This document shows, one piece after another, positions 7,345 to 15,309 of a stretch of DNA of 22,979 bases. The stretch is taken from contig JAQCHM010000007.1 of assembly GCA_027730885.1 (NCBI GenBank), positions 1 through 22,979 of the forward strand, given 5' to 3'. Every line of letters begins with the position of its first letter. The stretch's first letter is position 1. The notes below the pieces were generated by a model. That model saw nothing but the letters and a program-made list of their open reading frames with translations. It was not told where the DNA came from and ran no database searches. This DNA is from Actinomycetota bacterium. Its GTDB lineage: Bacteria; Actinomycetota; Acidimicrobiia; Acidimicrobiales; SZUA-35. The position numbers and the translations under genes are program-made.

Positions 7345-8817
7345 ATGACCAACGCTTCCCGGCCCCGCACCGTCGTCGACGGTGACTACAAGGTCGCCGA
7401 CATCAACCTCGCCGGCATGGGTCGTAAGCAGATCGAGTTGGCCGAACACGAGATGCCCGGACTCATGTCGCTCCGGGCCGAGTTCTACGACGAACAGCCC
7501 CTGGCCGGAGCCCGCATCATCGGCAGCCTCCACATGACCGTGCAGACCGCCGTGCTCATTGAGACCCTGACCGCTCTCGGCGCAAGGGTCCGATGGGTCA
7601 GCTGCAACATCTTCAGCACCCAGGACGAGGCTGCGGCCGCCGTCGTGGTCGGTCCCGAAGGCACGACCGACCATCCGACCGGCGTGCCGGTTTACGCCTG
7701 GAAGGGCGAGACCCTCGAGGAGTACTGGTGGTGTACCGAGCAGGCGATGCTCTGGCCCGACGCCGAGGAGTTCGCCAACCTCATCCTCGACGACGGCGGC
7801 GACGCCACCCTCCTCGTCCACAAGGGTGTCGAGTACGAGGCGGCCGGCGCAGTGCCCGACTTCGATGCCGACAACGAGCCGGAAGAGTGGGGGATCATCC
7901 TCCAGACGTTGCGGTCGTTGCAGGCAACCGACAAGACCCTCTTCACCCGAATGGCGAAATGCATCCGAGGCGTCTCCGAGGAGACGACCACCGGCGTTCA
8001 TCGCCTCCAGGAGATGCTCGACAACGGCACGCTGTTGTTCCCCGGTATCAACGTCAACGACGCTGTGACCAAGTCCAAGTTCGACAACAAGTACGGCACC
8101 CGTCACAGCCTCCTCGACGGCCTCAACCGCGGGACCGACGTGATGATCGGCGGCAAGACCGCCATGGTGCTGGGCTACGGAGACGTGGGGAAAGGCTGCG
8201 CCGAGGCCCTTCGAGGCCAAGGGGCCCGGGTGCTGATCAGCGAGATCGACCCCATCTGCGCCCTGCAGGCGGCCATGGACGGCTACGAAGTGACCACCGT
8301 CGAACGGGTCCTCGAGACCTGCGACATCTTCATCACGGCCACCGGCAACAAGGACATCGTCTCGGCCGAGATGATGGGGCGCATGAAGCAGGGCGCGATC
8401 GTCGGCAACATCGGGCACTTCGACAACGAGATCGACATGGCCGGTCTGTTCCGGGCCAGCGACATCCAACGCATCAACATCAAGCCCCAGGTCGACGAGT
8501 TCCGCTGGCCCGACGGCAAATCGATCATCATCCTCAGCGAGGGCCGCCTGTTGAATCTCGGGAACGCCACCGGTCATCCGAGCTTCGTGATGTCCGCCAG
8601 CTTCACCAACCAGGTGCTCGCCCAGATCGAACTGCACAAGCGGGCCGAGGAGTACGGCATCAGCGTGACGACGCTGCCCAAGGTGCTCGACGAGAAAGTA
8701 GCTCGGCTGCACCTCGATGCGCTCGGCGTGAAGCTCACCCAGCTCACCCCCGAACAGGCCGCCTACATCGGTGTACCGGTCGACGGCCCGTACAAGCCCG
8801 ACCACTACCGCTACTGA
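7345..8817 (+). CDS. ahcY: S-adenosylhomocysteine hydrolase (adenosylhomocysteinase)
   Basis: An NAD-dependent enzyme of 490 residues that splits S-adenosylhomocysteine into homocysteine and adenosine, completing the methylation cycle in the cytoplasm. Diagnostic segments are HMTVQTAVLIETL, CNIFSTQDEAAAAV, the nucleotide-binding GYGDVGKG from residue 277, IGHFDNEID, and the C-terminal KPDHYRY that supplies a conserved lysine and tyrosine to the partner subunit. The length, with the roughly 40-residue insertion, is typical of actinobacterial enzymes. AGGAG at 7333-7337 sits seven bases before ATG 7345. It is likely transcribed alone: a structured leader precedes it and an 8-bp hairpin (8827-8852) follows it. 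It corresponds to mycobacterial sahH in a partly conserved neighbourhood. Confidence 0.97.
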   Translation: MTNASRPRTVVDGDYKVADINLAGMGRKQIELAEHEMPGLMSLRAEFYDEQPLAGARIIGSLHMTVQTAVLIETLTALGARVRWVSCNIFSTQDEAAAAVVVGPEGTTDHPTGVPVYAWKGETLEEYWWCTEQAMLWPDAEEFANLILDDGGDATLLVHKGVEYEAAGAVPDFDADNEPEEWGIILQTLRSLQATDKTLFTRMAKCIRGVSEETTTGVHRLQEMLDNGTLLFPGINVNDAVTKSKFDNKYGTRHSLLDGLNRGTDVMIGGKTAMVLGYGDVGKGCAEALRGQGARVLISEIDPICALQAAMDGYEVTTVERVLETCDIFITATGNKDIVSAEMMGRMKQGAIVGNIGHFDNEIDMAGLFRASDIQRINIKPQVDEFRWPDGKSIIILSEGRLLNLGNATGHPSFVMSASFTNQVLAQIELHKRAEEYGISVTTLPKVLDEKVARLHLDALGVKLTQLTPEQAAYIGVPVDGPYKPDHYRY

Positions 8818-8826
8818 CCGAGCGCC

Positions 8827-8852
8827 GGTACTGAGAGCGCACTGTCAGTACC
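8827..8852 (+). terminator. Inverted repeat after ahcY, possible terminator or operator
   Basis: GGTACTGA (8827-8834) and TCAGTACC (8845-8852) are perfect complements around a 10-base spacer, which can add two further pairs past a G-G mismatch to leave a CGCA tetraloop. It starts 10 bases after the ahcY stop. No T tract follows, so intrinsic termination is unproven. It also lies just upstream of the P450 promoter and could bind a regulator. Confidence 0.45.
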
Positions 8853-8873
8853 ACGGTTCCGGGATTCGTGGTA
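8849..8873 (+). promoter_or_regulatory. Inverted repeat overlapping the P450 promoter, candidate operator
   Basis: TACCACG (8849-8855) and CGTGGTA (8867-8873) form a perfect 7-bp dyad with an 11-base spacer. Its right arm enters the -10 element TAGGCT (8872-8877), so a bound repressor would block RNA polymerase. Its left arm shares TACC with the upstream inverted repeat, so as RNA the two hairpins exclude each other. Confidence 0.45.
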
Positions 8874-8877
8874 GGCT
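8872..8877 (+). promoter_or_regulatory. Putative leaderless -10 element for the first P450 gene
   Basis: TAGGCT fits TANNNT and lies six bases (CGGACC) before ATG 8884, placing the start of transcription on the start codon. There is no Shine-Dalgarno sequence before this gene, which agrees with a leaderless mRNA. Confidence 0.55.
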
Positions 8878-8883
8878 CGGACC

Positions 8884-10071
8884 ATGGACATCAAACCTGT
8901 CTCGGACTGGGCAACGGACTTCGACGTCGCTGATCCCACTTACGAAGCGAACCCGTACCCGATCTGGGACGAGCTGCGCGGGACCTGCCCGGTGGCCCAT
9001 ACCGATCGCCGGGGTGGCGCGCACTTGCCGACCAGGTACGACGACATTGCCGCCGTGGCGTACGACACCGAGCACTTCACGTCACGCGATGTTGGCGTGT
9101 TGCCGGCGGTCGAGGGGTCCAAGCTGTTGGTGGCACCCCCGATCACGTCGGACCCCCCGTTCCACACCGACGCCCGGCGCATCCTGCTGCCGTTCTTCAG
9201 CCCTGCCGCAGTCGACCGCCTCGAGAAGAAGACCCGTTCGATCTGCGAGGAGCTTCTCGATCGGATCGCTGTCAACCCGACGGCCGACGCCGCTGGCGAC
9301 TACGCCCAGCACATTCCGGTGCGAGTCATCGCTCACATGCTCGGCATCCCCGAGAGCGACGAGGCGATCTTCACCGATTGGGCCATCCGGATCTTCCAGG
9401 GGACTGCGACCGACCCCGAGAGCGGCCGGGACGCGACGCGAGAGATCCTCGCCTACTTTGAAGACCAGGTTGCCACGCGGCGAGTCGAACGGGCCGAGGA
9501 CCTCATCAGCGCTCTGATCGACGCCGAACTCGACGGCGCCCCGCTGACCGACAAGCACATTCTCGGTTCGTGCTTCCTCTTGCTCATGGCCGGCATCGAC
9601 ACCACCTGGTCGGGGATCGGCGCGAGTCTGTGGCACCTGGCCACCCACCACGACGACCGCGATCGGCTGGCTGCTGACCCGTCGTTGCTGCCGACAGCGA
9701 TCGAAGAGTTCCTGCGGGCCTACTCGCCGGTCACCATGGCCCGTCTTGCGGTGGACGACACCGAGATCGCCGGCTGTCCAGTGCACGCCGGGGACCGAGT
9801 GCTGCTGAACTTCCCAGCGGGCAATCGTGACCCCGACAAATTCGACCGTCCCGACGAGGTTCTCATCGACCGCGAGAAGAACCGGCATTTCGCCTTCGGC
9901 ATCGGTATCCATCGCTGTCTCGGATCGAACGTCGCCCGCATGGAGATGCAGGTCGCAGTCGGGGCCTGGCTCGAGCGATTCCCTACCTACCCCCTCGCAT
10001 TCGCCCCCGAGGTCCGCTGGGGCGGAGCGCAGGTCCGCGGACCCCGTGAGGTACCGGTCGCGCTGTTCTGA
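8884..10071 (+). CDS. Cytochrome P450 (complete heme site)
   Basis: A soluble bacterial P450 of 395 residues. The C-helix heme-propionate motif DPPFHTDARR has His94, the I-helix oxygen-activation motif AGIDTT is at 236-241, the K-helix ExxR is in EEFLR, and the heme loop FGIGIHRCLG has the axial thiolate Cys345. All elements of a working monooxygenase are present. The substrate cannot be read from the sequence. It needs a ferredoxin and reductase; neither is adjacent, and the nearest ferredoxin is at 18051. It is a close paralogue of the altered P450 at 18252 (both share DPYPIW/NPYPIW-type N-termini and long identical stretches near the I and K helices). It occupies the position between ahcY and comF where mycobacteria have tmk-mtrA-mtrB-lpqB. 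It probably has its own promoter. Confidence 0.93.
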   Translation: MDIKPVSDWATDFDVADPTYEANPYPIWDELRGTCPVAHTDRRGGAHLPTRYDDIAAVAYDTEHFTSRDVGVLPAVEGSKLLVAPPITSDPPFHTDARRILLPFFSPAAVDRLEKKTRSICEELLDRIAVNPTADAAGDYAQHIPVRVIAHMLGIPESDEAIFTDWAIRIFQGTATDPESGRDATREILAYFEDQVATRRVERAEDLISALIDAELDGAPLTDKHILGSCFLLLMAGIDTTWSGIGASLWHLATHHDDRDRLAADPSLLPTAIEEFLRAYSPVTMARLAVDDTEIAGCPVHAGDRVLLNFPAGNRDPDKFDRPDEVLIDREKNRHFAFGIGIHRCLGSNVARMEMQVAVGAWLERFPTYPLAFAPEVRWGGAQVRGPREVPVALF

Positions 10072-10080
10072 CTCGAGGGA

Positions 10081-10106
10081 ACCGGCAGCCTGTCACAGGG
10101 CCCGGT
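10081..10106 (+). terminator. Weak hairpin between P450 and comF
   Basis: ACCGG (10081-10085) pairs with CCGGT (10102-10106), and inside it CCTG (10089-10092) pairs with CAGG (10096-10099) around TCA. It begins 10 bases after the P450 stop and has no T tract, so termination is only a possibility. Confidence 0.3.
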
Positions 10107-10118
10107 CATGCTCCGCGC

Positions 10119-10682
10119 ATGTTGTTCGAACGTCGTTGTCCGGCATGCGGGCGGCGGAGCCGCTTCGCGTGTTCGTCCTGTTGGTCTCGGCTGAGACCCG
10201 ACCACTCATCAGCACCTGGTGTTTTCGTCTATGACCAGGCGTGTCGAGAACTCGTGCTCGCGGCCAAGAACCACGGCCGTCGGGACCTCCTTCGACCGTT
10301 CGGGCGGGCCCTGGCCGACCACCTCGCGCCGCGGTTGGATCCCGAGGCGGGCTGGGAGGTCACCTGGATCCCGTGCAGCGCAACCGGCAGACGGGCCCGG
10401 GGGTTCGACCAGGGCCGGATCCTGGCTCGTGTGGTCGCGGTGCACCTCGGGCTCAAGTCCCGGCCGCTCCTGCGTCGAGTCGACACTGTCGCGCAGACCG
10501 GCCGGTCCCGAGAGCAACGGTTGGCCGGTCCCCGGTTCCGCGCCGGGCGGCCGGTAAAGGGGTATGTCGTGCTGCTCGACGACGTGACGACGACCGGAGC
10601 CACCTTGCGGAGCGGGGCCGCAGCCCTGGAGCGCGCCGGTGCCCGACTCGTAGTCCGTGCGGCCATCGCATCCGTGCCATAG
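10119..10682 (+). CDS. comF: ComF family phosphoribosyltransferase-like protein
   Basis: A protein of 187 residues. The N-terminus holds a four-cysteine zinc site (Cys7, Cys10, Cys18, Cys21; CPAC and CSSC). The C-terminal half is a type I phosphoribosyltransferase fold with the PRPP-binding loop DDVTTTGAT at 154-162 and the RGFDQGRILA segment typical of ComF. It is shorter than many ComF proteins. ComF is needed for DNA uptake in transformable bacteria, but it is widespread in actinobacteria without known competence, where its role is not established. Its position just before hpf and secA matches mycobacteria (Rv3242c). There is no obvious ribosome binding site before ATG 10119. Confidence 0.85.
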   Translation: MLFERRCPACGRRSRFACSSCWSRLRPDHSSAPGVFVYDQACRELVLAAKNHGRRDLLRPFGRALADHLAPRLDPEAGWEVTWIPCSATGRRARGFDQGRILARVVAVHLGLKSRPLLRRVDTVAQTGRSREQRLAGPRFRAGRPVKGYVVLLDDVTTTGATLRSGAAALERAGARLVVRAAIASVP

Positions 10683-10711
10683 GCCTCAGGCCACGGAGGG
10701 CCAAGTCGGGG

Positions 10712-10717
10712 TACTGT
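10712..10717 (+). promoter_or_regulatory. Putative -10 element for hpf
   Basis: TACTGT fits TANNNT and would give a leader of about 28 bases containing GAAAGGAG. No convincing -35 was found. Confidence 0.35.
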
Positions 10718-10751
10718 CGAGAAAAGGGAGAGTCAACGAAAGGAGCGGTTC

Positions 10752-11312
10752 GTGGAGGTCACCGTCAGTGGACGTCACACAACGGTTTCGGAGAAGCTTC
10801 GGGTCTACGCAGTAGACAAGATCAGCAAGTGTGAGCGCTATCTCCAAGGCATGGAACGAGCTGAGGTGCATTTCTGGGAGGAGAAAAACCCCAGGAAGGA
10901 GCATCGCGAGCTCTGTGAGGTGACGATGGAAGGTCACGGGCACCACATCCGCTGCAAAGTCTCCGCTCCCGACAGGTTCACCGCTGTCGATCTGGCCGAG
11001 GACAAACTCGAACGCCAGCTGCGCAAGTTGAAGACGCAGGTCCAGAAGCGCACGAAGGGTCGGGTCCGGCTGGACATTCCGAACGATCTGGTCCCCGAAA
11101 CGCTGCTCAACGACGAGGCCGACCTGCCTGCGGTCTACAAGATCGTGAAGTCAAAGAGCTTCTCGATCGAAGCGCTGGACGCCGAACACGCCGCGCTGCA
11201 GATGGACCTTCTCAACCACGACTTCTACATTTTCGTCAACGAGGAGACCAAGAAGCCTGCCGTGGTCTATCGACGAGCCGACGGCGATGTGGGGTTGATC
11301 GATATCGCCTGA
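10752..11312 (+). CDS. hpf: Ribosome hibernation promoting factor, long form
   Basis: A protein of 186 residues. The N-terminal S30AE domain (residues 1 to about 100, starting VEVTVSGRHTTVSEKLRVYA) binds the 30S decoding region in resting cells. The C-terminal domain (about 125-186, with SKSFSIEALDAEHAALQMDLLNHDFYIF) is the dimerisation domain that brings two ribosomes together as 100S particles. It is therefore the long-type HPF found outside gamma-proteobacteria. A basic linker lies between the two. GTG 10752 is preceded by a strong GAAAGGAG (10738-10745) at six bases. The hpf-secA adjacency is conserved in actinobacteria and firmicutes. Confidence 0.95.
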   Translation: MEVTVSGRHTTVSEKLRVYAVDKISKCERYLQGMERAEVHFWEEKNPRKEHRELCEVTMEGHGHHIRCKVSAPDRFTAVDLAEDKLERQLRKLKTQVQKRTKGRVRLDIPNDLVPETLLNDEADLPAVYKIVKSKSFSIEALDAEHAALQMDLLNHDFYIFVNEETKKPAVVYRRADGDVGLIDIA

Positions 11313-11343
11313 GAGGTGCACGGGTCCGTGCCGGGGGCGGGGG

Positions 11344-11349
11344 TAGGCT
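11344..11349 (+). promoter_or_regulatory. Putative near-leaderless -10 element for secA
   Basis: TAGGCT is identical to the -10 proposed for the first P450. It lies 10 bases before ATG 11360, so the leader would be only a few bases. No Shine-Dalgarno is visible before secA. Confidence 0.4.
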
Positions 11350-11359
11350 TGTTCCCGGC

Positions 11360-14152
11360 ATGAAACTGCTCGACAAAATCCTCAAAGCTGGAGACGGCAA
11401 GCGTCTCAAGACGATCGAGAGCGTCGTTGCTCCGGTCAACAACCTCGAGCCGGAGTTCGACGCCCTGACCGACGACGCCTTGCGGGCCAAGACAGCCGCG
11501 TTCAAAGAACGACTGGAACACGGCGAAGACCTCGATGATCTGTTGCCCGAGGCCTTTGCCACCGTCCGAGAAGCGGCCCGGCGGGTCATCGGTCAGCGGC
11601 ACTACGACGTTCAGCTCATGGGCGGCGCGGCGTTGCACTGGGGTTGGGTCGCCGAGATGAAGACCGGTGAGGGGAAGACCCTGGTCTCGACCCTCCCCGT
11701 CTACCTCAACGGACTCGGCGGAAAGGGCGTCCACGTCGTCACGGTCAACGACTATCTCGCCTCCCGCGACGCCGAGTGGATGGGTCGGGTGCACAAGTGG
11801 CTCGGCCTTTCGGTCGGGCTGATCGTGCCGGGTCGCCAGGACTCCGGCTACAAGCGGACCCAGTACGCCTCCGACATCACGTACTCCACCAACAACGAAC
11901 TCGGCTTCGATTACCTGCGCGACAACATGGCCCGTGCCCGAACCGACATGGTTCAGCGGGGACACAGTTTCGCCATCGTCGACGAGATCGACTCGATCCT
12001 CATCGACGAGGCTCGGACACCGTTGATCATCAGTGGCAAGGTGCGAGGCGCCGCCGATCTCTACTACCGGTTCGCTGACATCGTGAAGCAGCTCGTGCGC
12101 GACGAGCACTACGACGTCGACGAAGAGAAACGTCAGGTCGCCATCACCGAAGAGGGCATCACCCGAGTCGAGGAGATCCTCGAGATCGACAATCTGTACG
12201 ACGGCGTGCAGCAGGACCTGGTTCATCAGCTGGGTGTGGCGCTTCGGGCCAAGGAACTCTTTCGTCGGGACAAGGACTATTTGGTTGCCGATGGTGAGGT
12301 GAAGATCGTCGACGAGTTCACCGGTCGTGTCCTCGACGGACGCCGCTGGTCCGACGGCCTTCATCAGGCCGTCGAAGCCAAGGAAGGCGTGCGCATCAAG
12401 GAAGAGCAGCAGACGCTGGCCACGGTCACGCTCCAGAACTACTTCCGGATGTACGACAAACTGGGCGGCATGACCGGCACGGCGCAGAGCGACGCGGCCG
12501 AACTCGAGACCACCTACGGACTGGCTGTCGTCCAGGTGCCCACCAATCGGCCGTTGGTCCGTCTCGACCAACCCGATCTCATCTTCAAGAGCGAGCTGTC
12601 GAAGTTCGCCGCGGTGATCGACGACATCCAGGAACGAGTGGAGAAGGGCCAACCAGTCCTGGTCGGCACAGCTTCGGTCGAGAAGTCCGAACTGCTCAGC
12701 AAGCTGCTGAACGAACGCAAGCTTCCCCACGAGGTCCTGAACGCGAAGCAACACTTCCGCGAGGCGGAGATCGTCGCTCAGGCCGGCAAGGCGGGCGCCG
12801 TCACCGTGGCCACGAACATGGCAGGTCGTGGCGTCGACATCATCCTCGGCGGTAACGCCGAGAAGCTGGCAGAACGCGACACCATCGCGAGCGGCCACGA
12901 GCTGGGGATCGAGGAAGGCGATGCATACCTGGCGACTCGCCTAGAGTACTGGGAAAGCTTGTGTTCGGCCGAGGGCGACAAGGTTCGTGAGGCCGGCGGT
13001 TTGTACGTCCTCGGAACCGAGCGTCACGAGAGTCGACGGATCGACAACCAGCTGCGTGGTCGTTCGGGCCGGCAGGGGGACCAGGGCGAGAGCCGGTTCT
13101 ACCTTTCGCTCGAAGATGACCTCATGCGTATCTTCGCGACGGGGGCCATGAACTGGGTCATGGACAAGGCCATGCCCGACGACGTCCCCATCGAGTCCAA
13201 AGCCGTGACCAAGTCGGTCGAACGAGCCCAGACCAGCGTCGAACAACGCAATGCCGAGATTCGCAAGAACGTCCTCAAGTACGACGAGGTGTTCAACGAG
13301 CAGCGCAAGGTCATCTACGCCCGGCGTATGCAGGTGCTCGAAGAGCAGAACCTGCGCGACGAGTCGTTGGACGCCATCGCAGGGGTCGGTCGGATCCTCG
13401 TCGACACCTATTGCGCCGACGATCTGGACGACACCTGGGATGTCGAAGGCCTGCACGCCGACCTTGCCACGTTCTGGGCGACCAAGCTGACGGTGGACGA
13501 CCTCGCTGGAGCCAAGAGACTCGACGATCTTGCCGAGATGATCAGCGAGGAAGGGCGAGAGCTCTACCTCAGTCGAGAAGAAGAACTGACACCGGTGGTG
13601 ATGCGCCAGATCGAGCGCCAGGTCATGCTGCAACTGGCCGATCAGCGGTGGCGAGAGCACCTGAACGAGATGGACCATCTCCGCGAAGGCATCAACCTGC
13701 GGGCGATGGGTCAGCGTGATCCGCTCATCGAGTGGCAACGCGAAGGCTTCAACCTCTTCAGCGACATGATGACCGGGCTGTCGACCGACTTCGTGAAGTA
13801 CGTCATGCACGTGCAGGTCGTGCAGCAGCCGGTGCCGGCGACGCAGCCCCCGGTCGACACCGATGACGACGAGATCGTCGATGCCGAGATGGTCGATGCC
13901 GAGACGGTAGAGGCCCAGCCCCAGCCCGAGCGACGTCCCGCAGCTCGCAAGCCGGCGCGGTCCGCCCCGGTGCAGACCACCAATGTGACCTCAGCCAAGG
14001 CCGAAGCGCGTAGCCTGCTCCGGGACGAGCCAACGCCGACCCGGGTTGCCGCCCCGCAGACCGTGGTCAAGGACGAATGGGACAAGACCCCCCGCAACGC
14101 CGCATGCCCGTGTGGCAGCGGTAAGAAGTTCAAACAGTGCCACGGGCGCTGA
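11360..14152 (+). CDS. secA: Preprotein translocase ATPase SecA
   Basis: The motor of the Sec pathway, 930 residues, pushing unfolded secretory proteins through SecYEG. Walker A is MKTGEGKT at 100-107. The DEAD-like Walker B reads VDEIDSILIDEARTPLI. Helicase motifs of NBD2 include TNMAGRGVDI and GLYVLGTERHESRRIDNQLRGRSGRQGD. The end carries a zinc-binding tail with Cys916, Cys918, Cys927 and His928 (CPCGSG...QCHG), typical of the SecB/ribosome-interacting C-terminus. Between about 815 and 905 is a low-complexity acidic and proline/alanine-rich linker. It corresponds to the housekeeping SecA1 of mycobacteria rather than accessory SecA2. It is followed 25 bases later by prfB. Confidence 0.98.
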   Translation: MKLLDKILKAGDGKRLKTIESVVAPVNNLEPEFDALTDDALRAKTAAFKERLEHGEDLDDLLPEAFATVREAARRVIGQRHYDVQLMGGAALHWGWVAEMKTGEGKTLVSTLPVYLNGLGGKGVHVVTVNDYLASRDAEWMGRVHKWLGLSVGLIVPGRQDSGYKRTQYASDITYSTNNELGFDYLRDNMARARTDMVQRGHSFAIVDEIDSILIDEARTPLIISGKVRGAADLYYRFADIVKQLVRDEHYDVDEEKRQVAITEEGITRVEEILEIDNLYDGVQQDLVHQLGVALRAKELFRRDKDYLVADGEVKIVDEFTGRVLDGRRWSDGLHQAVEAKEGVRIKEEQQTLATVTLQNYFRMYDKLGGMTGTAQSDAAELETTYGLAVVQVPTNRPLVRLDQPDLIFKSELSKFAAVIDDIQERVEKGQPVLVGTASVEKSELLSKLLNERKLPHEVLNAKQHFREAEIVAQAGKAGAVTVATNMAGRGVDIILGGNAEKLAERDTIASGHELGIEEGDAYLATRLEYWESLCSAEGDKVREAGGLYVLGTERHESRRIDNQLRGRSGRQGDQGESRFYLSLEDDLMRIFATGAMNWVMDKAMPDDVPIESKAVTKSVERAQTSVEQRNAEIRKNVLKYDEVFNEQRKVIYARRMQVLEEQNLRDESLDAIAGVGRILVDTYCADDLDDTWDVEGLHADLATFWATKLTVDDLAGAKRLDDLAEMISEEGRELYLSREEELTPVVMRQIERQVMLQLADQRWREHLNEMDHLREGINLRAMGQRDPLIEWQREGFNLFSDMMTGLSTDFVKYVMHVQVVQQPVPATQPPVDTDDDEIVDAEMVDAETVEAQPQPERRPAARKPARSAPVQTTNVTSAKAEARSLLRDEPTPTRVAAPQTVVKDEWDKTPRNAACPCGSGKKFKQCHGR

Positions 14153-14177
14153 TCAACCAGTTTCCCTGCAGAGACCC

Positions 14178-15293
14178 ATGGCTGACCTTTCCGATGACAT
14201 AGCGCGATTGCGCGCCGAACTGGCTGAGGCCGAGGACTATCTGCGTATCGGCGAACTCCGGGCCCGGCTCCCGCAGCTCGAGGTCGAGATGGGCCGTCCC
14301 GATCTCTGGGACGATCTCGATCGCGCTCGGCAGATCCAGACCGAGTTCACATCGGTCAAGGACGATCTCGACTTGTACGACCGGTTGGCTGAGGGCATCG
14401 ACGAAGTCGAGACCCTACGCGAGCTGGCCGAGGAGGAGAACGATGCCGACACCCTGGTCGAGGCGGCGAGCCTGGTCACGAGCCTGACCGGGGAGTTCCT
14501 GGCCCTCGAGCTGCGAGCGCTGTTCACCGGCGAGTACGACGAGGGCGACGCCGTGTGCGAGATCCACTCAGGTGCCGGCGGTACCGACGCCCAGGATTGG
14601 GCCGAGATGCTTTTCGAGATGTATCGGCGGTGGGCCGACAAGCGGGGGTTCTCCCTCGAGGTCACCGAGTGGCAGGAGGGTCAGGAAGCCGGCGTGAGCA
14701 GCGTCGGGTTCACTATCCGCGGCCGCCATGCCTACGGCCTGCTCCAGGCCGAGCGTGGCGTTCACCGGCTCGTCCGCATCTCCCCATTCGACTCCCAGGC
14801 CCGACGGCACACGGCCTTCGCCAGCTTCAGCGTGTGGCCCGACATCCCCGACGCCACCGATCAGGTGCAGATCGACGACAAGGAGCTTCGCATCGACGTG
14901 TTCCGCTCGTCGGGGGCCGGCGGTCAGCACGTGAACACGACCGACTCGGCGGTTCGCATCACGCACCTGCCCACCGGGATCGTGGTCAGCTGCCAGAACG
15001 AGCGCAGCCAGCACCAGAACAAGGACCGCTGCATGCAGATGCTCTCGATCCGCCTGGTCGAACTCGAGCGTCAGAAACGTGAAGCGGAACTTGCGGCCGA
15101 GGCCGGATCGTCGCTCAGCACCGAGTGGGGAAGCCAGATTCGCAGTTACGTGCTGCAGCCCTATCAGCAGGTAAAGGACGAACGATCCGGCCTCACTTCC
15201 GGCAACCCCGAGGGTGTACTGGACGGCGCGGTCGATCCCTTCATCGAGGCATGGTTGCGATGGCGGCGGGCCACAGGGTCCGGCGGCAACTGA
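14178..15293 (+). CDS. prfB: Peptide chain release factor 2 (RF2), no frameshift site
   Basis: A protein of 371 residues recognising UGA and UAA stop codons. The stop-codon reading motif SPF is at 202-204 and the peptidyl-hydrolysis motif GGQ at 248-250 (SGAGGQHVNTTDSAVRITHLPTG). Start ATG 14178 gives MADLSDDIARLRAELAEAEDYL. The open frame extends further upstream into secA, but that part lies within the previous gene. In E. coli and many bacteria the mRNA needs a +1 frameshift at CTTTGAC near codon 25. Here the equivalent place reads TAT CTG CGT in a continuous frame, so that autoregulatory switch is absent. It sits between secA and ftsE, an arrangement also known from firmicutes. Confidence 0.96.
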   Translation: MADLSDDIARLRAELAEAEDYLRIGELRARLPQLEVEMGRPDLWDDLDRARQIQTEFTSVKDDLDLYDRLAEGIDEVETLRELAEEENDADTLVEAASLVTSLTGEFLALELRALFTGEYDEGDAVCEIHSGAGGTDAQDWAEMLFEMYRRWADKRGFSLEVTEWQEGQEAGVSSVGFTIRGRHAYGLLQAERGVHRLVRISPFDSQARRHTAFASFSVWPDIPDATDQVQIDDKELRIDVFRSSGAGGQHVNTTDSAVRITHLPTGIVVSCQNERSQHQNKDRCMQMLSIRLVELERQKREAELAAEAGSSLSTEWGSQIRSYVLQPYQQVKDERSGLTSGNPEGVLDGAVDPFIEAWLRWRRATGSGGN

Positions 15294-15309
15294 TCGGCAC
15301 GGAGGCGAC

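Noticed and set aside
6898..8805. 635-residue open frame on the minus strand, antisense to the SIS gene and ahcY
   Set aside because: It mirrors the codon structure of strongly supported ahcY, has no recognisable domain, and long antisense frames are expected in GC-rich coding DNA.
11267..12898. 543-residue minus-strand frame opposite secA
   Set aside because: It lies entirely over conserved SecA motifs and shows no family similarity.
14046..14177. Upstream extension of prfB
   Set aside because: It lies within the secA 3' end and adds no RF2-like sequence. ATG 14178 gives a normal RF2 N-terminus.
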